Positions 46,931-59,800 of a DNA stretch of 64,000 nucleotides are shown here, in pieces (position 1 is the stretch's first letter; each line of letters begins with the position of its first letter). Source of the DNA: Maylandia zebra (lineage: Eukaryota; Chordata; Actinopteri; Cichliformes; Cichlidae); the NCBI RefSeq assembly GCF_041146795.1, contig NC_135185.1:29075529-29139528 (forward strand). Reading direction: 5' to 3'. Position numbers and translations under genes: made by a program. The notes beneath the pieces are model-generated. The model did not search any database. It was not told where the DNA came from and saw only the letters and a list, made by a program, of their open reading frames with translations.

Positions 46931-48084
46931 TTTCTTTTACCTGTTTATTTAATTTGGGTACTCTGTACTCAAAACAGTGCAGTAAAATGCACCCAAACAG
47001 CATGAGAACTAATTATTATGCCATTTTTATTTAGTTGTCTCTTTTATTTAGTTTGTTTTTTCACTGTGCTCAAGGGGCCTGAGTTAGTGAGCACAGAGAA
47101 TGCAGGCAGGTAACTTCCTTGTAAAGCTCCTCGCAGGCACATGGGGGGAGAAACACCCTCTGGCATGTGTGTATTTCAGAGAAATGTCTGTGTGCACCTT
47201 TCTCACAATGTGGGCTCATAAATGCGGAAAGGTGCCTTTGCCGCCTGTTAACCTGTATGGGAAGCTTTGTTTTGGGTACAATATAGAAAAGAAGGAAGAC
47301 ATTAGCTTGACATTTTCACTGCATATTTTATTTGGTTATTTCAGCATGCACTATCTGACACAGACAAATCGGGCCCTTTTAAGTTGAAACTGTGAGTGTG
47401 ATGACGCACATGATTAATAGAGGGTCAACTTCCTACGGGTCAACCACAAGGATGCCTGGCACGCTCCACTTTTTGGTTTGAGAGCTAAAGAAAATACATT
47501 TGGAGTTCATTTAAAAAACGTTTACTGTTTTATAGTTTCTGACTCTTATGCATGAAGGTAGATTCCTATGATCATTAGGAGGACACTGTGTTGTCAAGGA
47601 GTCCGGACAACTCAGTTTCCTGCCTTCTGGATAATTTTGTGCAATTGTTCCAATTTGTGCAATTTCTGTTTTTTGTTTGGGGCAATAAATATACATGCAT
47701 CATGAAATTTATGCATATTTTTAGTATTTTTTTTTTTTAATTAACATTTAAAACTCGGTTGTAAAAGAAGTGTGGGCTTACTGAAATTTAATGTGCATTT
47801 ATTATAAATTTGTGATGATGCATAGCAGTGTCTGTTATCTTGATGTTTTAACAAAATACCCTAGTATCAGGCCTTTGACATAAAATCAGTTTATATGTTT
47901 TAAGAGCAAAGTCTGTGTTAAAATAAATAAATAAATAATAAAATGACAGACTGGAAAAAAAGGGAAGGCTATAAAAACACAGATTAAAAGCTTTGGGATA
48001 ATCTATGACACACAAAATAATGCCACGGTGAACTGCAGTTTCTTTCAGCTCAGCACAATCTTCAGAATAAAATCTTTATTTTTA

Positions 48085-48565
48085 GAACCCATCTGAAAAG
48101 AATCATGGATACTTCTGTTGCATCTACTCCTGTAATGCACTGTATACTGGAGCTATTCAGTCATCTCTTGCTCGTCTACAATTAGACCAAAATCCTGCAG
48201 CCAGATTACTGACTGGGACACAAAAGAGAGTTCAGATTACTTCAGCCTACAGTGGCTCTATGTGCATTAGAGAGTGTGGTATAAATTGGTGCTGTTTGAA
48301 ATCAAAACAGTAAAGTGTCTTGTGTGTGCCTTTGCCGAGACTGTGGAATGATCTTGCAAGTAACCTCAGACAAGCATCAACGTGACTATCTTGAAATCTG
48401 AGCTGAAAACAGACCTGTATGTCAAGCTTCTGGAAGCAGCTGATCTCTGGAAACGTGGATGGAGGAAAAGTTCTTGTTGTGTTACTTTATGTAAATACCT
48501 TGTTTCTTCTATTGTAAAGATTTTTGGTTTTAAATGTGTTATATAAATAAAATCGATTAACTTAC
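48085..48565 (+). mobile_element. Rex1/L2-type LINE, 3' fragment
   Basis: The plus strand reads, across frames, SCNALYTGAIQSSLARLQL and NPAARLLTGTQKR. This is the well-known C-terminal block of L2/Rex1-like reverse transcriptases. A degraded SELKTDLY stretch follows, then a 3' tail ending GTTATATAAATAAAAT, as in Rex1 elements. It is 5'-truncated and riddled with stops. Confidence 0.8.
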
Positions 48566-48653
48566 TAGTAAACATGAAGCTGCTTCATAAAGTATTCAGA
48601 AAGGTTACTGAAGAGAATTAGAATTAATTAGAGAATTATTTTTAAAAAATAAA

Positions 48654-48655
<2 letters not shown>

Positions 48656-48684
<29 letters not shown>
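48656..48684. repeat. AAT trinucleotide repeat
   Basis: About nine AAT units. Confidence 0.9.
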
Positions 48685-48686
<2 letters not shown>

Positions 48687-49919
48687 TGCACAATACATTT
48701 TTAAGCAGTAAAATGCTGGATGTAGCAAATATGATCCAGAGAAGGTTCAATAAACACTCCATTTAAAAAATAATAATCATTTTCTGGGAATTATTTCCTG
48801 GTTCGGGCATTACAGGGTTAAGTGTTTTAGCTGAAGGCAACTGGACTGGATATTTAACCTAAGTGGGGATTTTACCTTGAAGGTGGTGCTGCAGGTGGTT
48901 GACCCAACCTGTCATCATTGAGTCATTAAGGTCGCAAGGGTCAAGGTGTGAGTGGGAGCTGAATTGCCTAAGAAGAGGCACCAGATAGCCGACATCTCAT
49001 AGACGGCTGATAGTTAGTATGACAGACCACAACCCATGTTCAGTGCTGGCCACTCACAGTGGACATAGACGGCCATCTTTACTCATCTCTCTCAAACCAA
49101 CTGTCTTCTCCGTCTAAAATGTGAACATTTAGTAACCTCTAAGGATATTTCCTGTCCTTTAAGTGCTACTGAGTCCTATCCTGAGGTCCTGGCTCTGCTA
49201 TGTCGTGCATGTGTCTGTGGTTATTCTGTTGTTTCCTGGGCGAGTCTGAGCACTCGTCACTGCATTGCACTTCTTACACAACATTGTTCAGCTTGTGTTT
49301 AGGTCCACCCAATTTGTCCTGGGTTGAACCAGTTTTTGTCTGAAGGTTTGCTGAGTACACCAGGATCTTATGGGTGGAGAAGATAAATACTTCATTTCAC
49401 ATTGTAATTCATGGTTAATTCACACAGTTACTGGTTACAGTTACTTCACAAACAAGTGTAAACGCCATAAACAAAGCGTCCCTCACATTAAACTGATAAT
49501 ACAGGAAAATATCTCTGATGTTGGAATTTCTTTAGTTTGTTCCTGAAGTTCAACTTTCCTCTGCTTTGTATTCTGTTAGCCAGCTTTAGTCAGCTAAGTC
49601 CAGTCACGTTCATTTCCAAAGCGCTTTCACATTAGGTGAACTCAGCTGAAATGAAAGAAGCAGTGGATGATCGCCTCCTCCTTCCCATTCAGTGAAAACT
49701 CAGAGCACCTCCTTGGGGTAAGGAGGTGATCAGGTTAAGAAGTGGTTCTCCTTCATCATGGAGAATCCCAAATCAATGGGCATGTTCCATGAAATCTTAA
49801 AATCCCTAGCCTGTAAAACAAGGATGCTACCGAATTAAATCAATAAATAGCAATATTTAATGGCCATAATGTAAATAAAATCAGGATTCCCAAAATACTG
49901 CTACATTATTTTTGGCACC

Positions 49920-50155
49920 GCAGTTGTTGTATTCTAGTATTCCATCTTTTAATATTCATCATGACTTTATTTTATTTTTTTGTTTCTTTTTTATAGGGTT
50001 ATTGTTTTAAATGGACATGCATAAAAATATAAACATTTTTATCTGTATTTATAAATTTCATACTAGGGAGGAGTAATGCCTTATAAATGATAAATTGGAG
50101 CCTTACTAATGCCTTAATAGTTAATGGTGTGATATTTTTATAAAGTGTCACTCCT
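49920..50155. repeat. Possible non-autonomous DNA transposon (TTATAAA...AAGTGTCAC type)
   Basis: CCTTATAAATGATAAATTGG, TGCCTTAATAGTTAATGG and TATAAAGTGTCAC resemble a class of fish DNA-transposon derivatives with many TTATAA-like words and an AAGTGT end. It is a weak call from texture only. Confidence 0.3.
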
Positions 50156-51189
50156 TCATTTTTCCTTGAATGCTACTCCCACTGAGTTTCATCCATAGAA
50201 TGGCAGTGATTTTTGTACTGCAGGCAAAGTATTTGGAGTTTTGCTTAAAGAGTTGATTTTTAACCAGACATTCCTTCTTGTTTGCTAAACCCCAAGCAAG
50301 CTTTCATGTGACCTTTACTAAAAAAAACATTATTCTGTCTAAGGCCTGTTTCACACGACTATGAGATTCTTGAATCACCTGCCTGACCATGGGTCTGATT
50401 ACTTACACAGTCTGGGCAAATGATCAAATCTCCAGAGTTACTGTGGTTTTAAACACTGTTCATTTTACAATTAAAAAAGGACCATTGTTCTCCTAGACTA
50501 TTTTATAGACAATTTAAAGTGTACAAGTTGATGATTTTAACATCTAATAAAATCACTGTGCTTTCATAAACTATTTCATTAAAGGTTTAAGTACATTTGT
50601 CAGTGCAGACAGATATCAGTGGTGCACTGTGGATGCATGCTGGTTCACTAGTGTTTGCATATAAATCCAGTAAATGCAAGACCTTTTTTTCTCTACATGG
50701 TTATATATAGCGGCAGCAACGAACGCAGCAAAGGTTAGTAAAACACCTGTCCTGCTGCATCCCATACAACAGAGGACAGACAAAGAGAACTGCACAAAAT
50801 GATTGCCAATCACACGTTTGGATAGCAACTTTAAACAGCCACAAGGGGGCGGTGTTACTTTACTTTAATTAACATTACTACAGCGTCAGTAGACTTATCA
50901 GATAGAAACATTGGGAACTGAACATGTTAGGCATGGAGTGTATTTCCATTTATGTGTGTTAACAAAGAACATTTTCATATATAACGTGATACTAATATCG
51001 TTATTGGAAACAGTTTGGAATAAGGAATCACGTTGCGGCGTTACCTTAATTGTTATTAGCTAATTTACTGTTAACTTACGGCGTAAAAGAAAGCAGTGTC
51101 AGATTACGTTTTATTTTTATTTCAGAAGTGAAATTTGATTGTAAACGGCGTTTTAATACTGTCTATAGTTTATCCTCATGACCCAGACA

Positions 51190-51354
51190 GTCAGTGCTGT
51201 ACTAGGCGGCAGTAGCTGAATGAAGCAGACGGGAGGAAGTGGCTGTTAATGCAGCTCCACACCTTTCCGGTGTAGCAGCACTGCGACCAGCTCCACTCAA
51301 AGGAGAAAGGCGAGAGCTGGGTGTATTTCTGGAGAAAGGAGGGATAGATAAGAG
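51190..51354 (+). other. arf6: arf6 non-coding first exon and promoter area (approximate)
   Basis: A consensus donor AAGAG|GTAGGTAA ends this GC-richer stretch at 51354. Joined to the acceptor before the ATG it gives the layout known for ARF6: a 5' UTR exon, one intron, then the entire CDS in one exon. The transcription start is unknown and 51190 is a guess. Confidence 0.5.
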
Positions 51355-52221
51355 GTAGGTAACTTATATTGGAATTAACAGTTTAACCGATAAAGATATG
51401 TCCCAGTCATTTTGTCATTGACGTGTGTATTATTCGTCCAGATAAGATTAGTTTTCTTAAGCTAACTACCGTTAGCTAGTTAGCCCGCGGCTAGCTAGCT
51501 AGGCAACAAGCTAGCTAATGTTAGCCTACTACCTGTGTGAAACAGCCACGAGCGATAGCTAGCTAATTTTTCATGTCTGACCCTCCCACCGAATCTCATT
51601 TCAGGGGGGACAGGAGTTACGCGAGTGGGTACATGTGCTGCTGAGTCACAGAGGTTATTCTCGAAGTCGTCCCTTCCTGCACAGCAAAGTTTCCCCGCAC
51701 AGCGCTTGATGGAGTAGCCACAGAAAGCAGCTTTTCTCCTTTGGTAGAGAACAAGGGCGCACCCGGTGAAGAGGACCGCCAGACACCGACACCACAAGGA
51801 ATTCACAAGTACCGCGGCTTTTTGAGGGGAGGCCTTATATACTCACAGCGTCTACTACCCTTCACTTTTTAAATCGACTGTGCCCAAATTTCACACACCG
51901 CTTTGTGTTGTTTTACACAATACAATGAACGCACAGCAGCCGCTGGTGTCAAGTTCTTAACCTCACCGTGCCATGTTGTGTATAGGCCCCGAAACCCGTG
52001 TGATTTACTGAAGGTAAATGTCCCCGCTCTCAACAGGATCCTGACAGACTTTAACGAGAAGTCCCGAAGTCCTGATAAGGTTTGACATGCTTAAGGACTT
52101 TTGACTTTCTAACCTTCAGTCGCTCTTCAGAGACATGTTTTCACCAGTAAATATATTATAAAAACTGAAGTTGTAATCTTAAGTGAGTAATTACCAAAAC
52201 GGTATCTGAAACTTTTCTCAG
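51355..52221 (+). other. arf6 5' UTR intron (867 bp)
   Basis: Donor GTAGGTAACTT; acceptor ACTTTTCTCAG|TAGGC ending at 52221, 33 nt before the start codon. It contains a cluster of GCTAGCTA words (51463-51565). Confidence 0.55.
51463..51565. repeat. Cluster of GCTAGC/TTAGC words
   Basis: TTAGCTAG, GCTAGCTAGCTAGG, GCTAGCTAATGTTAGCC and GATAGCTAGCTAA occur within 100 bp just after the arf6 first exon. Confidence 0.75.
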
Positions 52222-52224
52222 TAG

Positions 52225-52782
<558 letters not shown>

Positions 52783-52817
52783 TGATTGAGTTGCTGACTG
52801 TTTTAGGTCAAAACTAT

Positions 52818-52823
52818 AATAAA
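52818..52823 (+). terminator. Proximal polyadenylation signal AATAAA (arf6)
   Basis: Canonical hexamer 36 bp after the stop codon. Use would give a very short 3' UTR. Confidence 0.4.
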
Positions 52824-53816
52824 GTTGCAAGTAACAAATAACTTCTCAAAATGAGTATGGTTAAGAAAAGTTGATTATTTCCCATTTATTTTTTATTACT
52901 ATGTTTACCCCATGACTAATTTATCTCTAACTGGGTTTGCCGGCTTAAAATTCGCTTGTACTCTGTAGCAGGCCTATATCACATTCATTATTTCTGGGGC
53001 TTGCTTGATGAATATTGAGTTAATTGGTCCTAAGGTTGAAGCCACAGAAATCACCGCCTTTGCCTATTCTTTCTCCTGTTTTGTATAATTTTTCTAATGA
53101 AGCTGAAGTTTTTATCTTAATTCTTGGACTAAAGCTTGTTTCAAGGTTCTTCGGTCTCTGTTGCATTGAACTTGGATTTTTTTTCTTCTTCTTCTAAGGT
53201 GAGCTCTTTAATGTTATGTAGCCTACATGGAGGACTTTGACATTTGTTTTAAGACAGTACTGTGATGAAAAGTATTCATTCTCAATGGTATTGAGAAAAA
53301 AAAATTTCACCAATGCTTACATTTCATTCTCACCAGTTGGGGCATCAGAGGAGGGAAAATAATGACTTTGGACATGTTTTGTTACCCCTCTCGGTACCCT
53401 TATGTGGGCTATATATTTAACTGATTGACCTTTTTGTGTCATGTCTTGATACCTAATTGTGCTGAATATTCAACAAATAGGCCTCCAGTAACTTTTAAAC
53501 ATGCTTGTCGGGATGCATTTTTGATTTTTGGGTAATGCGTAGTCTGTCGACTCAATCTTTCCAAAGGAATGTCATTCAGTTCTGAGCTCTCAATCTGATA
53601 CCACAGTTGATTAGCCTCAGCAATGGGACATTATATGATAGCCTATATCTGTAGCATGAGTACGAAAGTACATTAACCCTACATCAGAATCCATCTGTCA
53701 CGCAGTCAGAGGGAGCTGTTTACTGGTGAAATGTTGAATGACACTTTGTGGTGCAGCTCTTACTCCTATTTTGACTGGGGGGTACCATGTACAGAACAAT
53801 GTCATTGTAATGTCTT

Positions 53817-53822
53817 ATTAAA
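53817..53822 (+). terminator. Distal polyadenylation signal ATTAAA (arf6)
   Basis: A common variant hexamer, followed within 40 bp by a T-rich stretch. It sits in the sequence GTCTTATTAAAAAAGTG. Confidence 0.5.
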
Positions 53823-53840
53823 AAAGTGATTTTAAATCTT

Positions 53841-56800
53841 CTATGTCTCTGTTTTTTCAAGAGTAAATGTAGTTGGTGGTTGACGCAACATTTTCAGGTT
53901 TTGGTAAACTTTTAAAAGCAGAAAAATGTAATAGGAAGTTTGTTTCAATGTGTGAGAAACTCAAGCTTACAATTCAAGTGTTAAAAATTCTCCCTCTGCT
54001 CAGTGGTATTCTCCATAAATGTTTATATGTTCACCCCTTAGACTAAGTTGCTGGCCTCAGTTCCCTTGCCAGTAAATGGGGGGGGGGGGATGTACAAAAC
54101 AGGAAGTCCCGACTGCTGTTCTTTTTGGAACAACAACAGAGCCACATGGTAGTTTGCATGGCATTTGGAAGGGCAGCGGAGATGTACAGCTGAATTGCGA
54201 ATTCTTTTTGAATGTTGCTTGTGAGCCATAGTTAAGTTGATGCTGAGCTGTCAGTTGTAACTTCCTGAGTCTGCCTTTGCTTGGGACCAGCAGTTTAAAA
54301 AAGTCTTGGTTGCTTTTATTCAAGCTGCCCAATAGAAGCCCTGCTGTTCAGAAATGAAAACTCTGTCTGAGTAATGCTCTGTGATTAAGTGAAAATATAG
54401 TTTGCCTGTTGGATATAGCGGAGAAACTGCTGATGGGAACAGATGTCCTACTTTTTAAGGAGCCTCTCATGACCACGTTAAAATCATTTCTACATCCTTT
54501 GAAAATGCCAAAAGCTGTATAACAAGGGAAGTACCATGAATAATCAGTGTGTACTCTTACAAGATAAACACAAACATAAGTACCAACTAGCAGACTAGGA
54601 ATAGTTTTGCAGTCTGTTCAATTCATACTTCTAAAACATGGACTTTCTTGCTGCTTGTATGCACTACTTCCTAGTTTAAGCAGACATAGTTGTACACTAC
54701 ATTGTCACTGAAATGTTTAGGGGTTAGTATTCCTCATAGAATATATTTTTGCAAAGTATGTCTTGTAAATATTTTAATTTGTCAGTTAGGACATGGAAAA
54801 CAAATGTTTCCATTGAAATGTTTTTTGTTTTTTTTTGCCAAAGACAGCACTGCTGGTGTTCACCAATCATCTAGCTGCTGTGTTTAGAGCAACAAAAGGT
54901 TAGCTAGCATTATTCTACAGATGTCCTAGAGTTTTTTGGCTCAGCATGCTTAATGACCTTGTGTCTTTTCCATTGAAACTGACACTATGAAAGCTAGTCA
55001 TAAAGTGCATGTTTGCATTTACTGCAAGGTGATGCATTCTGTTTCATATGTATTATCTTTTTTCTTTCTTTTTTTATCGTGGCAGCATTTGTTTTGTGGA
55101 AAATTTGGTGTTTAGTGCGTTGCTGCAGGGGCCTCAGGATGTTTGCTTTAGCACAACGGAGGTTTCCGTCAGACAGGTCAGGTGACATCAATATGACTCT
55201 GCTTCTACTGATGTTTCACGCAACCCACATACGTAAAGCAGCAGTGATTTATGATCAGCTACAAACACTCAAAGTATTCGAAGGGTACATGTAAATAGTT
55301 GCTTTCAGTAAGAGCTAGGTCTAGGGCCTCCATTAGACACTGATGGCAGCTTAATTGGGCTGTAATGGCCACTTTGGTTCCCACCACTTCATTACAACCA
55401 TATGATCCTTACAGCTTTATTGGCAACACTTGGGCCCCGGGGCAAGGACAGAGAGTGTAAGCAGGTTTTATGACCTCTTCTCTGTAAAGATGAGACCTCC
55501 CGGCCCTTCTGTCAACTCCTCCTGCGCTCAGTAAAAATTCCTTACATTTCCTGTGAGGATAGCTTAGAAATGGGTGTTAGGTCACAGAAATCATGAATAA
55601 TGAAGCTTGTTCTTCTTTTTTATGAAGCATTAGGGTTGTCAGGTTTTGCAAAAAAAAAAAATGTAGCAAATTTGACTGTTTTTACAGCAGCAAAGAAACA
55701 GGTTCTGTCAGGACCACACCAGCAAATGAGGATAATCAGCACTTGTTTCTCATGAGTCACCAGTGTCATAATTTGCAGAATAAGTAGGGCTTAAACTTCC
55801 ACTGATCTGTGCAAGAATGTGTATGACAAATTTGTCTTAGCCGGCCAAAACGCGTGTTTGTTGGTGTGGTTCCCAGGACAACGGCCTGATGGGACCTCTG
55901 CCAGTGTGGCCTGGTGTTTTTGGTATCACACTGGTGGCTGGCTGCTGCACGTTTCCAATGAGTTCCTCTACTCTTTATGGAAAGAGGAAGAGTGGGGAGA
56001 AATCGAAAGATAACCTAATCTTTGCAAGTCAAGTTCTGCAATATTGGAATACCTTTTATTTTTTAAACTGAATAACGGCTTGTCCTTCATTAGTCAACTT
56101 CAAAAGTTTTTAAACTACTCAGGAGAATCTGTTGTGGGTAGTATTGTAGCTGTACTCCTCCCATGCTTAGAATTGAATTGTGCTTGTGGTTTTCAGGGGT
56201 GTGGTTTGTCTTCCTCACTTGTCTTCGCTTCCTCTAAACTCCAGCTGCAGATAACATTTGTGAAGGTAGGTGCTACCTTCACAATGCTCATTTTTCTGAC
56301 TGCAGGCCCTGAATATAGTCATCGCCACTTTAATGTTGGCCTGCAGGACGACAGCCACACCCTTCTAGCTAATCACTCAAGGATTTGAGATGCATGCACA
56401 ACACTAAACACCATTATTATTTATCTGCCAAATGGTAGGAGGGAACACCTACTTTAAGCCATGGTTTGCAGAGCTTAGTTCAGTGGCTTATTCTCAGGGA
56501 CAATAAAACAGCCTCTTTGGTTATGAAACTACCCTCTATCACTTGCTCTCTGTCCTCTGGTTAAATCCCGTGCCCCTTCTTTGAGTGCGTTGTTAATAAT
56601 GAACTGCACAGAGCTCAGTTTAAAACGGGTCCGGAAGTGGCTGAAAGTCGTTTTAGGTTTCCTGTTGAGGTTAACACTGTAGAATGCCATTGTAAATGCT
56701 GCATTTCTCTTTCGGTACCGTAGCTGGGGCTGGAATTTGTTTTGATTGCAGGTGTTTTGGAGTAGGTTTTGCTCATAAATGAGGTTTCCTACAAGCATGT

Positions 56801-59800
56801 TGTGGTTTTGATAGTGAGTAATGCTGTGCAGTGCAGGCCAGTTACATGAGGTTGAAAATATGAGGCTGTGATATCCAAGGTGCACTCTGGGCATAAGTCC
56901 AAAACGCATTCCATTCATATCTGAAGTGAGGGTTGCTTACTGTGGTGAAACTGCAAATTCAGAGAACCAGAAAATAACTGTTAAGTGTTGGAAGTCCACC
57001 TGACATATCCAATTTGTTTGTTATTGCACAGACAAAGTGCTCATACAGGCATTAACTAATTTAGGTCACAAAGAAAACCGTTTCGCTGGCTGACATCCAA
57101 TCTGTTCAGTTTTTGTTTTTGTTTTTTTTAAACCTCAGAGCTGCTATTTATTTTCCGTTACACATAAATGTGTCCAGAGAGTACTCTTGAAAAGTGATAA
57201 AATGTTTATGTGTGCACCAGTTGAACTGTGGAACAATGTACTGTGCTTTTTGAACAGCACCACAAATAGAGTAAAGAGTGTTAACCATCGTTGCTTTCAG
57301 GTGTCAGAAGTGCTACAGACTGGGAGGAGGGGGGGCAGGCATAAATGGTGCTGCAGTTTGAGGCCTCTCGAGCGTCTTGCTTGCAAGGAACAGAAATTTA
57401 AGTCTGTTTCTGAAGTAAAATGAAATCAGTTTGATTGTTTTTTTAGATTACTTGCTTATTTAATGCATTGGCCTAAGGCCTATTCATACAGTACACAGAA
57501 CACTGACCTCCACAGTGTTAAAGGATGAGCCACTAAGCAGTGATTATAACACTGCACTGTGTACTACTATAGACAGAAGTCATTCACCCAGGAGCAGTAT
57601 CCACCAACCGCATGGAGTCACCCACAGCCTTCACACACTCGCTGACAGGATGATGAAGATCCATGCAAAGTGAACTCAGAGACTTTTCTCAGGAGCTCGC
57701 CGCCACACTGTCACACTCCATGACTGACTACATCTGTGTATGTGACAAGATCGCTGTAATTACAGCAGAGTCAGTGTTTCGCGTGACAGTGCATCTGGAT
57801 TAAACAACAGTTTGGGTTTGGAAGGAAGTCTCAGATCTGTGGCGAGCCAGGCGATGCGACACACACTCACTCACACACGCAGTCCGGATTCAGACTGTTA
57901 TGAGGTAATGACTCAGGGAAACTTTACACAAAAGCACACAGCTACACTGTTTCCCTGCTCTAAAATTCTTCCTTCTGTCCTGGACCACCACACATCTTTA
58001 AAATGACAAATTCATCACTGCTCTAGTATGCCGTGGAGACAGCAGTCACAGGAAGTGAAGTCACAGGACCTTTGGTATTTCAACCAAGGGATCAATAAAC
58101 TACTACTACATTTTTTGCTGACATCAGTAAATGACCATGACTGTGCCACATACACTGCACATATGTATATATACATGTGCGTGCATATTATGCATATTAT
58201 TTTAAAACCTAATATTGCCTACAAAGACAATCAAATGACCTTTGATTAACAAATGTCATTACAGGCATAGCGCTGACATTAGTGCACTAACAGGGATGAA
58301 AGGAGAGTAAAGTGTGTGCAGTATTCTCACAGTGCTCCCCTCTCAACTGCAGCACAGCTGTCTTAACAGCACCCCCGCCCTCCCCCTGTTCCCCTGCAGG
58401 GGTGTGTTTGGGGGGGGGGGGGGGGGGGGGGGGGGAGCATTGTGTTTCTATAAGCTAGTTGTCCCATTGGGCTTTGCTTCCCTGGCACGGTACCACCTCT
58501 TGCTCTCAGATCCAATGAACAATGAGTGCTGCAGATTATTAGCATTGTTGTGTCCCATCTTTCCAGATGAGGATAAAGAGATAGCTGAAAGAAAACAATG
58601 CTTGGTAAGCGAGGTCTGGCCTGCTCCCTCTTGGTGCACCGTAAAGTTCAGTCGGGCTCAGATTGCTATGTAAAATGGAGAGGGGGGGGGTGTCTATGTC
58701 TGTGGATACACCTTTGCGGAATCAGAGGAGTCACTCTTTCATGCAGGCCTTCTTCTATTTTTAATTAGCCCAGTTTGGTGTCTATTCTTGAGCCACTCCC
58801 TTAAAGTTTGTGAGAAAATGAGTCTTCCTTTCTGGAGCAGTGTCTCTTGGCTCCAGGCAGCGTGATGATGGTGACACAAAGGATCCTCTGTGTCACTTGG
58901 CTGTGATGCAGCAGAGTTGAGCACACCACACGGACTGCTGGAGTCAGACTCTCCTCCACCCATCTGGTATTGGGGGGAGTGCTGCACTGCTGCCTCATGT
59001 TAAATTGTTTTACAAGAATGCTGATTATGGAATCCATTGCAGGTGTTCACTAGCCCAAGACAATAATTAAACTTTAAAAAAAAAAAAAAAATCCCAGTAT
59101 GCATTAGATACTATGGACTTGTGTTCCAAATACAGGTTTTCCACACCATTAAGAGTTATTCCTACTTATAGCACCATCTGTTGGCAGAAAATGCCCCCAT
59201 TCTGTCTTGATGGTTACCAGAATCCACAGTCATGTGCATGTGTGTCTGATATATATGATAACAGATTACTGAGACACTGCTGCTGCTTCACTGTGGGCTG
59301 TCCTCATTTACAGTGGGCCTTCCTATTCCCCTGTTGTGTGAGCCTAATTAGTCATCTACAGGAACAGCACAACTACACCGTTTTAATTATTTTTGGTTAA
59401 CATTTAAGGAAAACACCAGGGATGGGGAAATATATTTTGAGTTACTTAAGTGGAAGACCTATGGATGGGGTGGGGGAGAAAGTGTTGACACAGAATAATG
59501 GAGCTCCCCTTTACCCCTCTAATCTCCTCAGTAACCCCTCTGGGTCCTGTCCCCACCACACTGGGGGACATGGACTTATTCCCAGCTGTGAGTCAAATTA
59601 ATTAGGCAAACGTGTCCCAGCCAAACCAAAGCAGACCTTAACCGCAAGTTAATTCTGACTGTAACGGTCCAGCTGCACAATGTGCAAGTGAGAGTGGCAC
59701 AGGAGGGCCACAGGGAATGATTATCTTACATGATCCGCTGTAGTTATTTATAGTAACTGTAAATAAAAATTAAAAAGCAATTAAACTCACTTGCTCCTTT

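Larger units (their letters stand above)
45361..51180. other. Intergenic between aspg and arf6
   Basis: The first 300 bp hold the aspg promoter region, including a CRE at 45605-45612. Further right are an ATCC run (46911-46930), a LINE 3' fragment (48085-48565), an AAT repeat (48656-48684) and a possible DNA-transposon derivative (49920-50155). Otherwise it is AT-rich and without recognisable genes; the open frames are short and unsupported. Confidence 0.55.
52783..53840 (+). other. arf6: arf6 3' UTR (approximate)
   Basis: This stretch is AT-rich and non-coding. There is an early AATAAA at 52818-52823, 36 bp after the stop, and ATTAAA at 53817-53822, followed by T-rich sequence. ARF6 has a long 3' UTR in vertebrates, so the distal site is the more likely main end. 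Confidence 0.55.

Noticed and set aside
58314-58673. 119-codon open frame with a poly-Gly stretch
   Set aside because: Poly-Gly comes from the 26-base G run; the rest has no support.
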